Below, in pieces: positions 40,161 to 47,909 of a stretch of DNA of 64,000 nt (the stretch's first letter is position 1; every line of letters starts with the position of its first letter). The notes beneath the pieces are model-generated. The model had not been told where the DNA came from and did no database searches. It was given only the letters and a program-made list of their open reading frames with translations. A program made the translations under genes and the position numbers. The stretch comes from Pseudomonadota bacterium (GTDB taxonomy: Bacteria > Pseudomonadota > Gammaproteobacteria > Burkholderiales > Gallionellaceae), in assembly GCA_021787435.1 (NCBI GenBank), contig JAJYLY010000005.1:1-64000 (forward strand), in the 5' to 3' direction.

Positions 40161-40670
40161 TTATGCGGGGCCGAAATTCATGCCGATTGACAAACGTCTT
40201 GCATTGCTCAAGTTAATGCTGACCGAATGCTGGACAGAAGGTGAAAAAAACACATACATGCCTGATTCAGGCATGACTTCCGTTTGGATGGGTGGGTCAT
40301 GAATGATGAGATTGCCCGAATTTTCCGGCACATGCACGTAATAGACGGCTGATAATAGCTCATCGAATTCGTCATGGTCGTGCCTGCTCGTCGCATCTCC
40401 AGGCCCCATGTCGTTGAACCAGAATCCCATCTTAAGCTTGGACAATTTTAGCAGGGCAGCGGCAAATGCGCGCGCCTGGTCAAGAACGGTTTCAAGCTGT
40501 GGAATATGCGCAGGGTCGAGATACAGGTTCTCGTAGCGTCCGCCAAAGGAATGGCTGCGCCGCTTAAAATCTTTTTCATCAAGTAGGAGGTAGCTTTTCA
40601 GGATGGCTTCGTTGATTCTGCCTGCATTTGCAAGGTAGCCAATGTGTATGAGTGAATTTTGCAACAGCAT
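40161..40670 (-). CDS. putative 2-oxoglutarate/Fe(II)-dependent oxygenase-like protein
   Basis: A 169-residue double-stranded beta-helix protein. The Fe-ligand pattern is seen as SRHDHDEFDELLSAVYYVHV (about 95, His-x-Asp) and the distal His in FFSPSVQHSVSIN followed by RRLSIGMNFG, where the Arg would bind 2-oxoglutarate. This matches the small putative 2OG oxygenase family also found in phages and marine bacteria. The ATG abuts the stop of the upstream phosphohexomutase with no gap. The substrate is unknown. Confidence 0.72.
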   Translation of the reverse strand: MLLQNSLIHIGYLANAGRINEAILKSYLLLDEKDFKRRSHSFGGRYENLYLDPAHIPQLETVLDQARAFAAALLKLSKLKMGFWFNDMGPGDATSRHDHDEFDELLSAVYYVHVPENSGNLIIHDPPIQTEVMPESGMYVFFSPSVQHSVSINLSNARRLSIGMNFGPA

Positions 40671-42095
40671 CTAGGCTTGTTGAATCTTTGCAAGCACGTT
40701 TCTGACCAGCTGTATTGCGCGCTCATTGCTTGATGCCTCGCAATAACAGCGCAACTCTGGCGCGTTACCGGATGGCCTCAAATGCACGATTTCACCGTTG
40801 TCAAATCTGATGCGTAAACCGTCAATGGTATCCATGCCAACCGGCTTTGCGCTATCCGGCGCTAGGTATTGTGCCTGCCTGTCGTTTGTCAATCTTGAAA
40901 TCAGTTCGCGGCTGGTTTCAAGAGGGAAGTCCTGCAACCTGTCGCTTGCGGTATAACGCGCTGGCAGATCTTTCATCAAGTCTGACACCTTTCCGTTCAT
41001 CGCTTTGGCGGCTGCAAGAACTGCTAAGGCAGGCAGGATCGCATCACGAGTGGGCAGGGGAGCTAGTCTTTTTCCGTCATGCGTAAAATTGGCGCCTACT
41101 AGAAATCCACCGTTGGCTTCGAAGCCAACCACCTTATCATTACTGACTTTCTGCATGCCTGCGATCACGTAAGGTGAGCCGATTCTGGTGCGAACCACCG
41201 TTTCAAAAGCGCCGCAAAGCTCGATCGCCGTGTTGCAGCTGACTGGAACTACCACCTTTTTTGCACCCAGATAGCGCGCGCAAATCAGGCCAACGATATC
41301 GCCGCGCAGCCAGTTGCCATTTTCATCGGAAATCAGCGGACGGTCACCATCTCCATCGGTCGAGATGATGGCATCGAAATGGTAAGCTTGCGCCCATGCG
41401 CGTGCCCTTTGAATATCCACTTCTGCAACGGCTTCGGTATCGATGGGCACGAATTCTTCAGTGCGTCCAAGCGAGATGACTTTAGCGCCCAAGCCTTCCA
41501 GAATACTTCTCAATACATCGCGCGCCACGCTGGAATGTTCATACACGCCAAGATGTAAGCCATTGAAATCCGAAAAGAAGTCGAGATAACGCTGCATATA
41601 CTGTTTAACCGCTGCCGAATTGAATTCCGGCAGTTCACTTTCATTCTCATGAAATTCCACAACTGCTTCTGCAATGGCCTGCTCATCTGCTTTGGTGATT
41701 TCACCGTCCGGACGGTAAAACTTGATGCCGTTGCGGTCGAACGGGATGTGGCTGCCGGTTACCATGATCGCCGGGATGCTTTGATTTTGAGCGTACAGCG
41801 CAAGTGCTGGAGTCGGCAGCGCGCCGCAATATTCGACGATGATGCCTGCATGGTGCAGCGCTGATGCGCAGGCTCTTGCGATACGAGGACTGCTGGGCCG
41901 CAGGTCTATCCCAAGCGCAACGCGGTTAATCACAAAAGACCGGCTGATGACCGACAAAAAAGCCAGCGCATAGGCGGAGCAAACCTCGTCCGTCATGGCG
42001 TTTGCCAGGCCGCGCGCACCGCTGGTTCCGAATGCCACACCGCTGTTTTGCATTACATCGCTAATTCTGATGGTTTTCAATGCTGGGTCTTTCAT
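40671..42095 (-). CDS. phosphohexomutase (phosphomannomutase/phosphoglucomutase family)
   Basis: A 474-residue alpha-D-phosphohexomutase with four domains. The N-terminus has VAFGTSGARGLA; the phosphoserine loop reads MVTGSHIPFDRNGIKFY (about 100) with Gly where most members have TASHNP. The Mg loop is STDGDGDRPLI (about 240), the sugar loop is FEANGGFLVG, and the phosphate site is RPSGNAPELRCY. It interconverts hexose 1- and 6-phosphates; which sugar is not certain, but it can feed the GDP-mannose or dTDP-sugar genes elsewhere in the window. ATG 42095 was chosen over a TTG three codons upstream. Confidence 0.88.
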   Translation of the reverse strand: MKDPALKTIRISDVMQNSGVAFGTSGARGLANAMTDEVCSAYALAFLSVISRSFVINRVALGIDLRPSSPRIARACASALHHAGIIVEYCGALPTPALALYAQNQSIPAIMVTGSHIPFDRNGIKFYRPDGEITKADEQAIAEAVVEFHENESELPEFNSAAVKQYMQRYLDFFSDFNGLHLGVYEHSSVARDVLRSILEGLGAKVISLGRTEEFVPIDTEAVAEVDIQRARAWAQAYHFDAIISTDGDGDRPLISDENGNWLRGDIVGLICARYLGAKKVVVPVSCNTAIELCGAFETVVRTRIGSPYVIAGMQKVSNDKVVGFEANGGFLVGANFTHDGKRLAPLPTRDAILPALAVLAAAKAMNGKVSDLMKDLPARYTASDRLQDFPLETSRELISRLTNDRQAQYLAPDSAKPVGMDTIDGLRIRFDNGEIVHLRPSGNAPELRCYCEASSNERAIQLVRNVLAKIQQA

Positions 42096-42165
42096 TCTGC
42101 ACAATAAATGGAATTTTACCTCATCTATTAGAATACTCGATGATTTCGGTGAACCTCATTTCAGG

Positions 42166-42181
42166 ATAGGATTATTCCTAT
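42166..42181. promoter_or_regulatory. palindrome upstream of the PAS histidine kinase
   Basis: ATAGGATTATTCCTAT is a perfect inverted repeat (ATAGGA-TTAT-TCCTAT), 147 nt before the kinase start. A similar 16-mer, ATAGGGAATTCCTTAT, occurs at 44595 just after the response regulator. A weaker dyad AAGGTGAT...ATATCCTT follows at 42217-42236. Together they are candidate binding sites of the LuxR-type regulator. Confidence 0.45.
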
Positions 42182-42328
42182 ATTAAGTTAAGGCGAATAA
42201 TGCAACCATGTTCGGTAAGGTGATGCTCATATCCTTGAGGTGTGACAGGCAGAGGCTATCAGTTGAGAAACATGCATTTTCATGAACCGGAAAAACCAAG
42301 AAACATGAATAGATGATTAGGGGAAAGT

Positions 42329-43933
42329 GTGAGCAATTATCTAGAACATCTGCGTGCCAAGACAGAGATGCAAGATGAAAATAATGAATCTGAATCCCTC
42401 TCTGTTGGAGTGTTACTGCACAAACTTCAGGCTTACCAGACAGAACTTGAAATGCAGAATGAAAACCTGCGTCGGACCCAGGTGGCGCTGGAGGAGTCAC
42501 GCGACCGCTACTTGGACCTTTATGATTTTTCACCCATCTCTCTTTTCACGCTCAATCCTGATGGCCTGATCTATGAAATGAACTATACCGCCGCTGAGCT
42601 GTTTAGCACGGAACGGAAAGGTCTGCTTAACCTGCCATTTTCAAGATATGTTGACCCTTTGGATGTAGAACGCTGGGAAAAGCTGTTCACGGAAATGTTG
42701 AATAGCGATCAAAAACAAAGCTGCCATCTGAGTATCCGCCGCATCGACGGCAGTGTCTTCCCGGCGTACATGGATTGCATACGCATAGAAAACGGTCATG
42801 GTGATATATCGCTTCGCGTCGTGCTGTTTGACATTACCAAGCGTGAAAAGGCAGAGAAGCAGTTACTCGAGTCTGAAGAAAAATATCGCGCCATATTCGA
42901 TGGCACACTAGATGGCATCATGCTCGCCGATGAAGAAGGTATGATCGTCGAATACAACCCTGAAATCTTGCTGTTAAGCGGCATGACGGATGAACAGATA
43001 AAGAAAATGCATATCTGGGAATTTCGCCCTGCCGACAAGGCAGCACTGGCCAAAGAAATTTTTCTGCAAACCATTAGAATGGGACAGGCGGCCACGTCCG
43101 AATTCAAGTATAAAAAACCGGATGGTCAGGTAATCCGTATTGAAGCAAGGGGAGTTAAGCTCATCATCGGCGATAAATGCTACTTGAAATGCGTTGTGCG
43201 CGACATCACCGAGCGGAAGAATACCGAATCCGAACTCAAGGAATATCAGCGTTTGTTGCGACAATTGTCCACTCAGAGCACCGCCGCCCGCGAGGCGGAA
43301 ATGAAACGCATTGCTCGCGAGGTGCACGATGAACTAGGACAAACTCTGACGGCTTTGCGCATGGATATCTCCCTGCTACGCATCCAGTTCGCCGAGCATG
43401 AGCCCGCCATGATGGGCATGGTCAAGGATATGCTGATGCTGGTGGATAAGGCGATCAGTGGCGTTCGTAACGTGGCCACAAACTTGCGTCCACCCATATT
43501 GGATATGGGGGTCATGGCCGCGATCGGATGGCTGGGAAGTGATTTTTCCGAGCGGACAGGCATCAACTGCCGTGTTAATGTCCTACATGGGATGGACATA
43601 CTTTACCTGCTCGATGATATTCACACGCTGACCTTGTTCCGCATTGTGCAGGAGTCTTTGACGAATATCGCAAGGCATGCACAAGCCACCGAAGTTGAGA
43701 TTGCGCTCAAGCTATGCGGTGAGTGCGTGTGCGTTTCAATACGCGACAACGGCGTGGGATTTGATCTTTCCACGTTGCCGGCAAAAAAATCATTCGGCCT
43801 GATGGGGATGCGTGAACGCGCGCTCGCCATGCAAGGCAAGGTTGAATTGACCAGCGTAAAAGGCCAAGGCACGACCGTGACGGTTTACATGACTCCGAAT
43901 CAGACTAATCCAGGGAGAAGAATCGATGATTAA
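42329..43933 (+). CDS. soluble PAS-PAS histidine kinase (HisKA_3, NarX/DegS type)
   Basis: A 534-residue cytoplasmic sensor kinase with no membrane segment. A short coiled coil (about 25-60) precedes PAS 1 (YLDLYDFSPISLFTLNPDG, about 60-165) and PAS 2 (YRAIFDGTLDGIMLADEEG, about 185-305). The phosphoacceptor His lies in REVHDELGQTLTALRMDI (about 330), the N box is VQESLTNIARHAQA, and the G1 box is DNGVGFDL. The start is GTG 42329 with GGGGAAA upstream. It overlaps the regulator gene by 8 nt, so they are a two-component pair. The signal is unknown; PAS 1 has no obvious haem or flavin residue. Confidence 0.9.
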   Translation: MSNYLEHLRAKTEMQDENNESESLSVGVLLHKLQAYQTELEMQNENLRRTQVALEESRDRYLDLYDFSPISLFTLNPDGLIYEMNYTAAELFSTERKGLLNLPFSRYVDPLDVERWEKLFTEMLNSDQKQSCHLSIRRIDGSVFPAYMDCIRIENGHGDISLRVVLFDITKREKAEKQLLESEEKYRAIFDGTLDGIMLADEEGMIVEYNPEILLLSGMTDEQIKKMHIWEFRPADKAALAKEIFLQTIRMGQAATSEFKYKKPDGQVIRIEARGVKLIIGDKCYLKCVVRDITERKNTESELKEYQRLLRQLSTQSTAAREAEMKRIAREVHDELGQTLTALRMDISLLRIQFAEHEPAMMGMVKDMLMLVDKAISGVRNVATNLRPPILDMGVMAAIGWLGSDFSERTGINCRVNVLHGMDILYLLDDIHTLTLFRIVQESLTNIARHAQATEVEIALKLCGECVCVSIRDNGVGFDLSTLPAKKSFGLMGMRERALAMQGKVELTSVKGQGTTVTVYMTPNQTNPGRRIDD

Positions 43934-44564
43934 AATTTTGATTGCTGACGACCATGCCATCGTTCGCGAAGGCATTAATAAAATCCTGGCATTGACCCTG
44001 GACATCAGGGTAATTGCAGAAGCCGTCACTGGCCCTGATGTACTGGCAAAATTAAAAGAACATGAGGATGTGGATTTGTTGTTGCTTGATCTCACCATGC
44101 CGGGCGTGACCGGCATGGATCTGATCAGCCAGATCAAATGCGATTATCCACAGCTGCAGATACTTGTTTTCAGCATGCACAACGAGACGCAGGTTGCCTC
44201 GCGCGCGATCAAAGCGGGTGCGTCAGGATTTGTTTCCAAGGATAGCGATCCTGAAGTATTGCAGGATGCGATACGAAGGGTTGCCGGAGGTGGAAAATAT
44301 ATCAACCCGGCGCTTGCAGAACAGTTGGCATTTGATGCTTTGCTGCCCGAGCAGAGGGCGCCTCACTGCCTATTGTCTGAGCGCGAATTTGAAATATTCG
44401 GGCATCTGGTGAAGGGCAAAAGAGTCAATGAAATTGCCGATCAGCTATGCATCAGCAACAAGACTGTGAGTACACACAAGCTCAATCTGATGGTGAAGAT
44501 GAACCTCAATAGCACGGCGGATCTGGTCCATTATGCGGTTGCCCACAATCTGTTTTCCCATTGA
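43926..44564 (+). CDS. LuxR/NarL-family response regulator
   Basis: A 212-residue regulator. The receiver domain (1-120) has the acidic pocket IADDHAIVREG, phospho-Asp in LLLLDLTMPGVTG (about 56) and the Lys in GASGFVSKDSDPE. The C-terminal LuxR-type helix-turn-helix (about 145-205) has LSEREFEIFGHLVKGKRVNEIA and ISNKTVSTHKLNLMVKMNL (quoted in part). Phosphorylated by the coupled kinase, it would bind DNA as a dimer; the related palindromes at 42166 and 44595 flank this gene pair. Confidence 0.93.
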   Translation: MIKILIADDHAIVREGINKILALTLDIRVIAEAVTGPDVLAKLKEHEDVDLLLLDLTMPGVTGMDLISQIKCDYPQLQILVFSMHNETQVASRAIKAGASGFVSKDSDPEVLQDAIRRVAGGGKYINPALAEQLAFDALLPEQRAPHCLLSEREFEIFGHLVKGKRVNEIADQLCISNKTVSTHKLNLMVKMNLNSTADLVHYAVAHNLFSH

Positions 44565-44594
44565 GCTGATCGTCCTCATGAACCTGTCTGGTTG

Positions 44595-44610
44595 ATAGGG
44601 AATTCCTTAT
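44595..44610. promoter_or_regulatory. palindrome downstream of the response regulator, upstream of the coiled-coil gene
   Basis: ATAGGGAATTCCTTAT has half sites ATAGG/CTTAT around GAATTC and shares the ATAGG...TAT frame with the perfect palindrome at 42166. It lies 133 nt before the coiled-coil gene, in a 178-nt gap that otherwise holds no gene I can support. Confidence 0.4.
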
Positions 44611-44742
44611 TCATATCTTCTTGTTTCCCATGTAAAAATCAGCATCACCCGATAGTGCTTGAAATCAGGTTTGCGCATAATAATTTCATGTATCGGCGCT
44701 ACACCGGTGGAGTGCATAGATACATTAGATTGGGGAAATGAC

Positions 44743-45048
44743 ATGGTGAACAGATATAGAAAGTCCAGCACGAAATTGTTTATGTTCAGGCTCATGCAGC
44801 AGCTAAACAAGATGAGATCTGAACTGCATGAGCATCGCTATTACCTTGAGCAGAATGTTGATCAGAGAACTGAACATCTGACAAGACGCATCGAAGTGCT
44901 GGAAGCCTGTAACGCAGCTTTGTGCAGCAAGCTGGTCTCAACTCAGAAGTCGCTGGAGAATCGGACTTCAAGATATGCGGACTCTACTGACAATGCATCG
45001 AAGATACGACTTGTGAATGCACGGGCAGGTTCAACCCTGCAAAGCTGA
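44743..45048 (+). CDS. small coiled-coil protein of unknown function
   Basis: A 101-residue, charged protein whose middle (about 15-75) is a predicted coiled coil: MQQLNKMRSELHEHRYYLEQ, then NVDQRTEHLTRRIEVLEACN. The phrase YLEQNVDQRTEHL resembles the signalling helix that follows PAS domains in sensor kinases, but here it stands alone, with no enzyme domain. ATG 44743 follows TTGGGGAAATGAC, like the site before the next gene; this decided the start over an upstream ATG at 44659. It may be an adaptor for the adjacent kinases. Confidence 0.65.
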   Translation: MVNRYRKSSTKLFMFRLMQQLNKMRSELHEHRYYLEQNVDQRTEHLTRRIEVLEACNAALCSKLVSTQKSLENRTSRYADSTDNASKIRLVNARAGSTLQS

Positions 45049-45069
45049 TCATCGATTGGGGAATGCATC

Positions 45070-45270
45070 ATGAAACTTGAAGTGATACGAGACATGGCCA
45101 AATTGCATGGCCTGCAAACCAGCAAGCGCTCAAAATCGGATCTGATCAAATCCATACAGATGGAGGAGGGAAATTTCGATTGTTATGCAACCGCCTATGC
45201 AGGCGTGTGCGACCAGAGAAATTGTCTTTGGCGAGAAGACTGTTTTGCTGCCGCCAAGCCCGGTGGATAG
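45070..45270 (+). CDS. small SAP-like/four-cysteine protein
   Basis: A 66-residue protein. Residues 1-30 (LEVIRDMAKLHGLQTSKRSK, then SDLIKSIQ) form a SAP/Rho-N-like helix-extended loop-helix used for nucleic acid binding. Residues 33-60 hold a Cys pattern C-X8-C-X4-C-X5-C in GNFDCYATAYAGVCDQRNC and LWREDCF, suggesting a bound metal or redox role. I recall similar small proteins in betaproteobacteria, but no experimental function. Ribosome site TTGGGGAA precedes ATG 45070. It lies between the coiled-coil gene and csp. Confidence 0.8.
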   Translation: MKLEVIRDMAKLHGLQTSKRSKSDLIKSIQMEEGNFDCYATAYAGVCDQRNCLWREDCFAAAKPGG

Positions 45271-45301
45271 TTCTGATTTTTTTATGAAATCGCGTAGCGA
45301 T

Positions 45302-45355
45302 ACCTTGTCCCTCTTCCCAACCGGGGGGTATGACGGAAGAGGGAGCCAACAAGGT
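45302..45355 (+). promoter_or_regulatory. strong stem-loop in the csp leader
   Basis: TCCCTCTTCC (45308-45317) pairs perfectly with GGAAGAGGGA (45335-45344) around a 17-nt loop rich in G (CCGGGGGGTATGAC). An outer helix ACCTTG (45302-45307) with CAAGGT (45350-45355) extends it across a 5-nt bulge. No T tract follows, so it is not a standard terminator. It ends 46 nt before the csp start and fits a cis-acting RNA element of the kind known in cold-shock mRNA leaders. Confidence 0.6.
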
Positions 45356-45401
45356 TGTAGGGGAAGTAAATCATTAATCTTTAAACGCTAAGGAGTGCAT
45401 C

Positions 45402-45608
45402 ATGGCAACAGGTAAAGTCAAATGGTTCAACGATGAAAAGGGTTTCGGATTCATTACGCCAGATGAGGGGGGTGATGACCTGTTCGCGCACTTTTCGGCA
45501 ATCAATGCCAGTGGTTTTAAATCCTTGAAGGAAGGCCAGAAGATCAGCTTTGAAGTCGCACAAGGCCCCAAGGGGAAACAGGCTTCCAATATCCAGGTTG
45601 TTCATTGA
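45402..45608 (+). CDS. cold-shock protein (CspA family)
   Basis: A 68-residue OB-fold single-strand nucleic acid-binding protein. RNP1 is KGFGFITPD (about 14-22) and RNP2 is DLFAHFSAI (about 27-35), with [12 protein letters not shown] at the N-terminus. It acts as an RNA chaperone. AGGAG lies 8 nt before ATG 45402. The 131-nt leader after the preceding gene carries a strong hairpin (45302-45355), which may control expression by temperature or antitermination. Confidence 0.96.
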   Translation: MATGKVKWFNDEKGFGFITPDEGGDDLFAHFSAINASGFKSLKEGQKISFEVAQGPKGKQASNIQVVH

Positions 45609-45626
45609 TTTTATCTGGTGTTCGGC

Positions 45627-45650
45627 CCGGCACTTTATCCAAGGTGCCGG
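45627..45650 (+). terminator. possible stem-loop after csp
   Basis: CCGGCAC (45627-45633) pairs with GTGCCGG (45644-45650) around a 10-nt loop. There is no T tract, so termination is uncertain; it may instead protect the csp mRNA 3' end or form part of the next gene's leader. Confidence 0.35.
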
Positions 45651-45675
45651 ACTAGCCTGATGCGGGAGAGCAGCT

Positions 45676-46824
45676 ATGATCGAACAGCGCAGCCTTGAAC
45701 GCAATTTTATCCCTCAGCATGTGGCTGGGGCGATTCATTTGTTGCGCGAAAAAAAAGAGCAGGCAGAACGCGCGCATCGCGACAATAACCGTTTTCTTGC
45801 AGTAGCAAGTCATGATTTGCGTCAACCGATACATGCGCTTGGACTATATGTGGCGGAATTGCGCCGCAAGATTTCCGGTGAAGAAGAGCAGCAGCTGGTG
45901 GGGCAAGTGGAGCGATCGGTGGATGCCATCGCCCAACTGATCAATTCCTTGCTTGACATAGCAAAGCTGGATGCGGGTGCGGTTAAGCCAAACAAGCAAT
46001 CCTGCGACATTTCAGGCATTCTGGACAGAATCCATGCAAACTTTCAGGTGCTGGCTGAAACCAGACACATACGTCTGGTGATGCATCCGTTGCGTGGGTC
46101 AGTCGTCAGCGATCCATTGATGCTGGAAAGAATACTGATGAATCTTGTCAGCAATGCCCTGAAATACACACCGCCTAACGGCACAGTGTTGGTAGCGTGC
46201 AGACGTCGCGGCGCTGACATGGCAATCGAGGTGCGAGACAACGGCATAGGCATAGATCAGGAAAGCCAATCCGGCATCTTCTGCGAATATGTCCAGTTGA
46301 ATGCGCCAGAAATTGATGCACAGAAAGGTCTGGGGTTGGGCTTATCCATCGTTGATCGCCTGGCAAAATTGCTGGGCCATAAAATTACGCTGCGTTCAGC
46401 CCTCGGCATGGGTTCGACCTTTGCGCTGCGAGTCAGCATGGCAAGAACGAACAGGCAATCCATGCAAAAGGATACGCTGGCCGGGAAAAAACTGCTGGTC
46501 GTGGACAATGATAAGCAGGCGAGGGAAGGCATGGCGATGCTGCTAGCCTCGTGGGGTTGCGAGGTGTCGGTTGCACGTTCGTCCACCTCCGTGCGTGCCC
46601 TGTTGAAAAACGGGGCATACTGGGATTTGCTTCTTTGCAATTCCGGGCTGTATGGAACTGTGAGCCAACTCGCGCGTCAGCCATGCATCCTGATCGGAAG
46701 CGATGCGAACTCAGGCAGCTTTGCCGATATGACCGGGCATCATTTTCTAAACAGGCCCATCAAACCTGCCAAGTTAAGGTGTTTGGTGCAGTTCCTGCTG
46801 GAAAATCAGCCAACAGGCATGTGA
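45676..46824 (+). CDS. histidine kinase with degenerate receiver domain
   Basis: A 382-residue soluble protein. HisKA has the acceptor His in SHDLRQPIHALGLYV (about 50), the HATPase_c domain (about 150-265) has LVSNALKYTPPNG, VRDNGIGIDQ and GLGLGLSIVDRLAKL. A receiver-like domain (about 275-382) starts KLLVVDNDKQAREG, but the expected phospho-Asp position reads LLLCNSGLYG (Asn/Ser) while the late Lys-Pro (NRPIKPAKLR) remains. The receiver is therefore probably not phosphorylated and may bind a partner. No sensory domain is present, only a short N-terminal helix. It starts 67 nt after csp. Confidence 0.85.
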   Translation: MIEQRSLERNFIPQHVAGAIHLLREKKEQAERAHRDNNRFLAVASHDLRQPIHALGLYVAELRRKISGEEEQQLVGQVERSVDAIAQLINSLLDIAKLDAGAVKPNKQSCDISGILDRIHANFQVLAETRHIRLVMHPLRGSVVSDPLMLERILMNLVSNALKYTPPNGTVLVACRRRGADMAIEVRDNGIGIDQESQSGIFCEYVQLNAPEIDAQKGLGLGLSIVDRLAKLLGHKITLRSALGMGSTFALRVSMARTNRQSMQKDTLAGKKLLVVDNDKQAREGMAMLLASWGCEVSVARSSTSVRALLKNGAYWDLLLCNSGLYGTVSQLARQPCILIGSDANSGSFADMTGHHFLNRPIKPAKLRCLVQFLLENQPTGM

Positions 46825-46893
46825 AATCGATAGTTACACCGGCTGTTCTTGACGTTACAATGCAGGCTGATTTAGACCAGTCTCAGCATTCAG

Positions 46894-47520
46894 ATGCAAA
46901 TCGATCCGTCCCTTCATTCAGTTGCAGACAATTATAAGCTGTTGACCAATCTTGTGGTGCCGCGCCCAATCGCATGGGTGAGCACCCTGAGTCCAAGCGG
47001 CGTGGTCAATCTTGCGCCATTCAGTTTTTTTAATGCAGTTGGCGCCAATCCGCTCTATCTCATCATTAGCATCGGTCTTAATGACGCTGGTGGAATAAAA
47101 GACACTGCAAAGAACATTTTGGCCAATGGAGAATTTGTCGTCAATATGGTGACGGAAGAGCTGTTCGATGCGATGAATATTTCGGCAGCGGATTTTCCCC
47201 CCGATCTGAGTGAACTCACTGTAGCGGGTTTGCACACGGCACCCTCGGCTCATATCAATGCCCCTAGGGTGAATGAGGCAAAGGTCAGTCTCGAGTGCAA
47301 GCTGCACAGCTCACAACCGCTAGGTTCTAACACGCTGTTTATCGGTGAAGTGGTGATGTTTCATGTGGCGGATCATCTGATGGGGCCGCGTCTGCACATC
47401 AACAACTTTGCCCCGATCGGCCGACTGGGCTCACCATCTGTTTATTGCCGCACTGCAGACAGGTTTGATGTGGCGCGTATTTCTTATGCACAATGGCAGA
47501 AAGATCAGAAAGATCATTAA
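46894..47520 (+). CDS. flavin reductase-like (FMN-binding split barrel) protein
   Basis: A 208-residue protein of the DIM6/NTAB flavin-reductase group. Typical stretches are VVPRPIAWVSTLSPSGVVNL, APFSFFNAVGANPLYLI, KDTAKNILANGEFVVNMV and LECKLHSSQPLGSNTLFIGEV (quoted in part). It likely binds FMN as a dimer; the electron partner or substrate is unknown. Its end RFDVARISYAQW is normal for the family. It follows the degenerate-receiver kinase by 69 nt. Confidence 0.88.
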   Translation: MQIDPSLHSVADNYKLLTNLVVPRPIAWVSTLSPSGVVNLAPFSFFNAVGANPLYLIISIGLNDAGGIKDTAKNILANGEFVVNMVTEELFDAMNISAADFPPDLSELTVAGLHTAPSAHINAPRVNEAKVSLECKLHSSQPLGSNTLFIGEVVMFHVADHLMGPRLHINNFAPIGRLGSPSVYCRTADRFDVARISYAQWQKDQKDH

Positions 47521-47562
47521 ACCATGCCGCCAACCGCTCCCAGCCGACCCACCTCAAATACG

Positions 47563-47578
47563 CATAATGTATATTATG
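47563..47578. promoter_or_regulatory. palindrome in the flavin reductase-DUF3820 gap
   Basis: CATAAT-GTAT-ATTATG is a perfect 6-bp inverted repeat between two convergent genes. It could be a weak operator or chance in an AT-rich spot; it is not followed by a T tract. Confidence 0.25.
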
Positions 47579-47618
47579 TAAAATAACAATCCGAGCATGA
47601 AGCCTGGCAAATGGCGCA

Positions 47619-47831
47619 CTACCGCTCACGCAATGGATCAAGCAAGGATTTCAAACCGTTATGGTCAAGCTCCTGCATCAGCGCCAGCAACTGGCCAAGC
47701 TCGCCCTTGGGAAATCCTACCTTTGCATACCAGTTGAGATAATGCCCTGGCAGATCGGCGATCACGCATCCCTTATACTTGCCATAAGGCATCTTGCGAA
47801 CCAGCAGTAATTCCAGATGATTTTGATTCAT
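47619..47831 (-). CDS. DUF3820 family protein
   Basis: A 70-residue protein with the DUF3820 pattern MPYGKYKGCVIADLPGHYLNWY (quoted in part) and GELGQLLALMQELDHNGLKSL. Related sequences occur as stand-alone proteins and next to exonuclease domains; a nucleic-acid link is suspected but unproven. It is preceded by a strongly AT-rich stretch (47832-47905) that probably includes its promoter. Confidence 0.85.
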   Translation of the reverse strand: MNQNHLELLLVRKMPYGKYKGCVIADLPGHYLNWYAKVGFPKGELGQLLALMQELDHNGLKSLLDPLRER

Positions 47832-47909
47832 TAATAAATTAATATTATTTTAATAAACAGAATACTGCAATTAACTTTGAATGTTATTTAATATGTATAA
47901 ACTGTGAAT

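Noticed and set aside
44659-44742. Upstream extension of the coiled-coil gene
   Set aside because: The ATG at 44743 has a ribosome site like that of the next gene; the extension has an unlikely sequence and no site.
47563-47578. LexA or Fur box in the gap after the flavin reductase gene
   Set aside because: The palindrome CATAAT-GTAT-ATTATG matches neither consensus and lies between convergent genes.
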